Assembly (NCBI GenBank): GCA_965283955.1
Contig: CBDIQW010000001.1
Location: forward strand, 3,534,001-3,598,000
From: Emticicia sp965283955
Lineage (GTDB): Bacteria; Bacteroidota; Bacteroidia; Cytophagales; Spirosomataceae
Reading direction: 5' to 3'
DNA: 64,000 nucleotides
Shown one piece after another: positions 61,153-64,000 of this stretch. How positions within the stretch are numbered: the first letter of the stretch is position 1; each line of letters begins with the position of its first letter. The notes beneath the pieces were generated by a model that was given only the letters and a program-made list of their open reading frames with translations, had not been told where the DNA came from and searched no databases. A program made the translations under genes and the position numbers.

Positions 61153-64000
61153 ATGTTTACTAATTTCATAAATAGGCCAGTGTTATCGCTGGTCATATCT
61201 TTGTTTATCGTGATTTTGGGCGTTTTGGCCATGACAGGTCTGCCAATTACACAATATCCCGATATTGCTCCGCCTGCCGTAACCGTTACGACCAAATATA
61301 CGGGTGCAAACTCAGAGGTTTGTGCCAAAGCCGTAGTGACTCCGCTTGAGCGTGCCATCAATGGTGTGCCAGGAATGACCTACATGACTTCCACCTCAGG
61401 CAACGATGGAACGAGTATCATTCAAGTATATTTTGAGGTAGGAACTGATCCTGACGTAGCGGCAGTAAACGTGCAAAACCGTGTAACAACTGTTCTCGAC
61501 GAATTACCCGAAGAGGTAATCAAAGCGGGGGTTTCGACCGAAAAAGAGGTGAATTCGATGCTCATGTACATCAACCTCATCAGCAACGACCCAACCGTTG
61601 ACGAGAAATTTATCTACAATTTTGCCGATATTAATGTTTTGGCCGAACTAAAACGTATTGATGGTGTGGGTTTTGCCGATATTATGGGTTCTCGTGAATA
61701 CGCTATGCGTGTGTGGCTCAAACCCGCTCGCATGGATGCTTACGAAATTTCAGCCGATGATATTGTAAAAGCTCTCAAAGAACAAAACGTAGAAGCTGCC
61801 CCAGGAAAAGTAGGCGAAAGTTCGGGTCGTCAGGCTCAGTCGATGCAATATGTATTGCGATATACTGGTAAAATGACCACTAAAGAGCAGTACGAAAACG
61901 TAGTAATCAAGGCAACTGAAAGTGGAGAAATGTTGCGTTTGAAAGATGTAGCTGATTTAGAATTTGGCTCGCTTGATTATGATGTACTTTCAAAAGAAAA
62001 TGGTAAACCTTCGGCCGCAATCGTATTGAAACAACGCCCAGGCTCAAATGCCAGCGAAGTAATCCAGAATATTAAAGACCGTTTGGCGTATCTAAAAGAA
62101 ACAACTTTCCCACCAGGAATGACCTACACAGTTAGTTATGACGTTTCGAGATTCTTAGATGCTTCTATTCATGAAGTTATTCGAACGCTCATTGAGGCTT
62201 TCCTCTTGGTGGCAATTGTGGTATTTTTATTCTTGCAAGATTTCCGCTCAACGCTCATTCCTGTATTAGCTGTGCCAGTTTCGTTGGTCGGAACTTTCGC
62301 TTTTATGCAGCTTTTTGGTTTTTCTATCAATCTACTCACACTTTTTGCCTTGGTCTTGGCAATCGGTATTGTGGTCGATAACGCCATTGTGGTCGTGGAG
62401 GCGGTTCATGCTAAAATGCAAGAAAAACACCTCAATGCCCGTGAAGCAACCATCGAATCAATGGACGAAATCAGTGGGGCAATTGTGGCTATTACGCTCG
62501 TAATGTCGGCTGTGTTTGTGCCAGTGGCGTTTCTATCGGGGCCAGTTGGTGTTTTCTATCGACAGTTTTCGGTCACGATGGCCATTTCGATTGTTATTTC
62601 TGGCGTAAATGCCCTTACGCTAACGCCTGCTTTATGTGCAATTATGCTCAAAAACACACACGGAGAGCATCAAAAAGAAAACTTCTTGACTCGTTTCTTC
62701 CATAAATTCAATAATGGTTATGATAAACTTTCTGAACGATACGGCGGTTTGCTACGCCTCATTGCCAATCGCCGTTTGGTGACTGTCTTGGTGCTGGGTG
62801 GATTCTGCGTGGCTACTTGGGGCGTTGGCAGTGTTTTACCAACCAGTTTTATCCCGACCGAAGACCAAGGAACAATCTACGCTAACGTAACAACGCCAGT
62901 AGGAGCAACACTTGAGCGTACGGAAGAAGTGATGAACGAAGTAGATAAAATTGCCCAAACCATTACCGAAGTTGAGTCGATTTCGAGTTTGTCGGGTTTT
63001 AGTATGATGACCGATGGGGTGGGGGCTTCGTTTGGTATGAGTACGATTAACCTCAAACCGTGGGACAAACGTAAAGCAACCGCCAACGATATTATTGAGC
63101 AACTAATCGAAAAAACGAAGCATATCAAAGATGCAGAAATTCAGTTTTTTCCGCCGCCAGCCGTACCAGGTTTTGGTAATGCCAGTGGATTTGAGGTTAG
63201 ATTATTAGATAAAACTGGTTCTGGAAATCTCCAAAAAACGGCCGAAGTTGCCGAGAAATTCATAAGTGAAGTGAAAAAGCGTCCTGAAATCAAAGATGCT
63301 TTTTCGAGTTTCAATCCAAATTTTCCGCAATACATGATTCATATCGATCAAGATATGGCTGCCAAAAAAGGAATTTCGGTTGATGCTGCCATGAGTAATT
63401 TGCAGTCGCTGATTGGTAGTTTTTATGCCACAAACTTCATTTTGTTTGGACAAATGTACAAAGTAATGATTCAGGCCGATCCTAAATACAGAGCCTTGCC
63501 CGATGATATTATGAAGCTACGTATCAAAAACAAAAATGGCGAAATGGTGCCTTACGCTATCTTTAGTCGCATCGAGCGTGTGTATGGCCCTGAACAATTA
63601 ACTCGCTATAATATGTACGTGTCAGCCATGCTCAATGGCGAAGCAGCCGCAGGATACAGTTCGGGCGATGCCATCAGAGCTGTTGAAGAAGTTGCCAAAA
63701 CTGCTTTACCACGTGGCTACGCTTACGAATGGTCGGGTATGACTCGTGAAGAGGTACTTTCGGGCAACCAAGTAGTGTATATTTTTGCTATCTGTTTGTT
63801 ATTCGTTTATCTATTACTTTCTGCTCAATACGAAAGTTTCTTTTTGCCGCTGCCTGTAATTCTATCATTGCCAGTCGGCATTTTCGGCTCGTTGTTTTTC
63901 TTATATACTTTTGGTTTAGAAAACAATATTTACGCCCAAGTGGCAATGGTCATGCTCATTGGTTTGTTGGGTAAAAATGCCATCTTGATTGTTGAATTTG
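61153..64000 (+). CDS. RND efflux transporter, HAE1 (AcrB) family (3' partial)
   Basis: 949 complete codons are visible and the frame is open to the window end. It starts FTNFINRPVLSLVISLFIVI and includes QYPDIAPPAVTVTTKYTGA and GMTYMTSTSGNDGTSIIQVY. The first membrane block carries IVVDNAIVVVEAVHAKM-type proton-relay Asp pair (near 407) and GPVGVFYRQFSVTMAISIVI. It ends at GLLGKNAILIVEF of the fourth signature, with the essential Lys still present. The remaining ~90 residues and the outer-membrane channel gene should lie beyond the window. It exports lipophilic toxins, solvents or antibiotics. Confidence 0.95.
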   Translation, partial: MFTNFINRPVLSLVISLFIVILGVLAMTGLPITQYPDIAPPAVTVTTKYTGANSEVCAKAVVTPLERAINGVPGMTYMTSTSGNDGTSIIQVYFEVGTDPDVAAVNVQNRVTTVLDELPEEVIKAGVSTEKEVNSMLMYINLISNDPTVDEKFIYNFADINVLAELKRIDGVGFADIMGSREYAMRVWLKPARMDAYEISADDIVKALKEQNVEAAPGKVGESSGRQAQSMQYVLRYTGKMTTKEQYENVVIKATESGEMLRLKDVADLEFGSLDYDVLSKENGKPSAAIVLKQRPGSNASEVIQNIKDRLAYLKETTFPPGMTYTVSYDVSRFLDASIHEVIRTLIEAFLLVAIVVFLFLQDFRSTLIPVLAVPVSLVGTFAFMQLFGFSINLLTLFALVLAIGIVVDNAIVVVEAVHAKMQEKHLNAREATIESMDEISGAIVAITLVMSAVFVPVAFLSGPVGVFYRQFSVTMAISIVISGVNALTLTPALCAIMLKNTHGEHQKENFLTRFFHKFNNGYDKLSERYGGLLRLIANRRLVTVLVLGGFCVATWGVGSVLPTSFIPTEDQGTIYANVTTPVGATLERTEEVMNEVDKIAQTITEVESISSLSGFSMMTDGVGASFGMSTINLKPWDKRKATANDIIEQLIEKTKHIKDAEIQFFPPPAVPGFGNASGFEVRLLDKTGSGNLQKTAEVAEKFISEVKKRPEIKDAFSSFNPNFPQYMIHIDQDMAAKKGISVDAAMSNLQSLIGSFYATNFILFGQMYKVMIQADPKYRALPDDIMKLRIKNKNGEMVPYAIFSRIERVYGPEQLTRYNMYVSAMLNGEAAAGYSSGDAIRAVEEVAKTALPRGYAYEWSGMTREEVLSGNQVVYIFAICLLFVYLLLSAQYESFFLPLPVILSLPVGIFGSLFFLYTFGLENNIYAQVAMVMLIGLLGKNAILIVEF

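Noticed and set aside
1..64000. tRNA, rRNA or transfer-messenger RNA genes
   Set aside because: I searched by eye for T-loop-like and conserved rRNA segments and found none that fold into a full gene.

Overview
The window looks like a chromosomal segment from a free-living member of the Bacteroidota, most probably the Cytophagales (Spirosomataceae / Emticicia / Flectobacillus-like). The grounds are AT-rich DNA, -7 boxes of the TAnnTTTG type with a TTTG box 19 bases upstream, few Shine-Dalgarno sequences, type B ribosomal protein L31, two ECF sigma / membrane anti-sigma modules, a PorQ/PorV-like barrel protein, many lipoproteins and GH106/GH105 glycosidases. Genus is not proven. I saw no rRNA, tRNA, CRISPR array, prophage or transposase gene.

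Layout. 0-7.5 kb: an rRNA pseudouridine synthase (running in from the left), a lone phosphosulfolactate synthase homologue, a DedA / exported PPC-domain / shikimate dehydrogenase run, a small membrane protein, a broken 2Fe-2S protein, a YjjG-like nucleotidase, a YdeI-like protein and a LysE exporter. 7.5-25.5 kb: a glycosyltransferase, an M16 peptidase, a class V aminotransferase, an FAD oxidoreductase, a DEAD-box helicase, an RluF-like synthase, an NFACT/RqcH-type protein, xylulokinase, thymidine kinase, a PorQ-like protein and D-lactate dehydrogenase. 25.5-38.5 kb: DUF2461, a pirin / FMN-reductase pair, an MFS transporter, a NUDIX hydrolase, pyruvate dehydrogenase E1 beta, a Crp/Fnr regulator, an aldo/keto reductase, a PQQ-type sugar dehydrogenase, a GH18 chitinase and two AT-rich orphan genes. 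38.5-52.4 kb: two ECF sigma modules, rpmE2, a DMT transporter, an N-acetylglutamate-synthase-like GNAT, a PAP2-like membrane protein, a membrane-anchored endonuclease/exonuclease/phosphatase protein, a coiled-coil protein and an OmpR-type two-component pair. 52.5-59.2 kb: a rhamnose/pectin catabolic patch (GH106, GH105, divergent Gfo/Idh/MocA protein, S1/P1 nuclease). 59.5-64 kb: an RND efflux operon that leaves the window inside the pump gene.

Two things stand out. First, at least five families of inverted-repeat elements lie mainly between genes. One has perfect 59-bp arms enclosing a second hairpin, one occurs three times, and one inverted pair lies in frame inside the glycosyltransferase gene. 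Second, nine genes are interrupted by what looks like a single-base insertion or deletion, mostly in short homopolymers. In every case removing or adding one base restores one continuous frame of expected length, which points to assembly error rather than real gene decay, though this cannot be settled from the sequence alone.

No clear undescribed defence, secretion or biosynthetic system was found. The nested palindromes, the lone ComA homologue and the exported PPC protein are the most promising leads.
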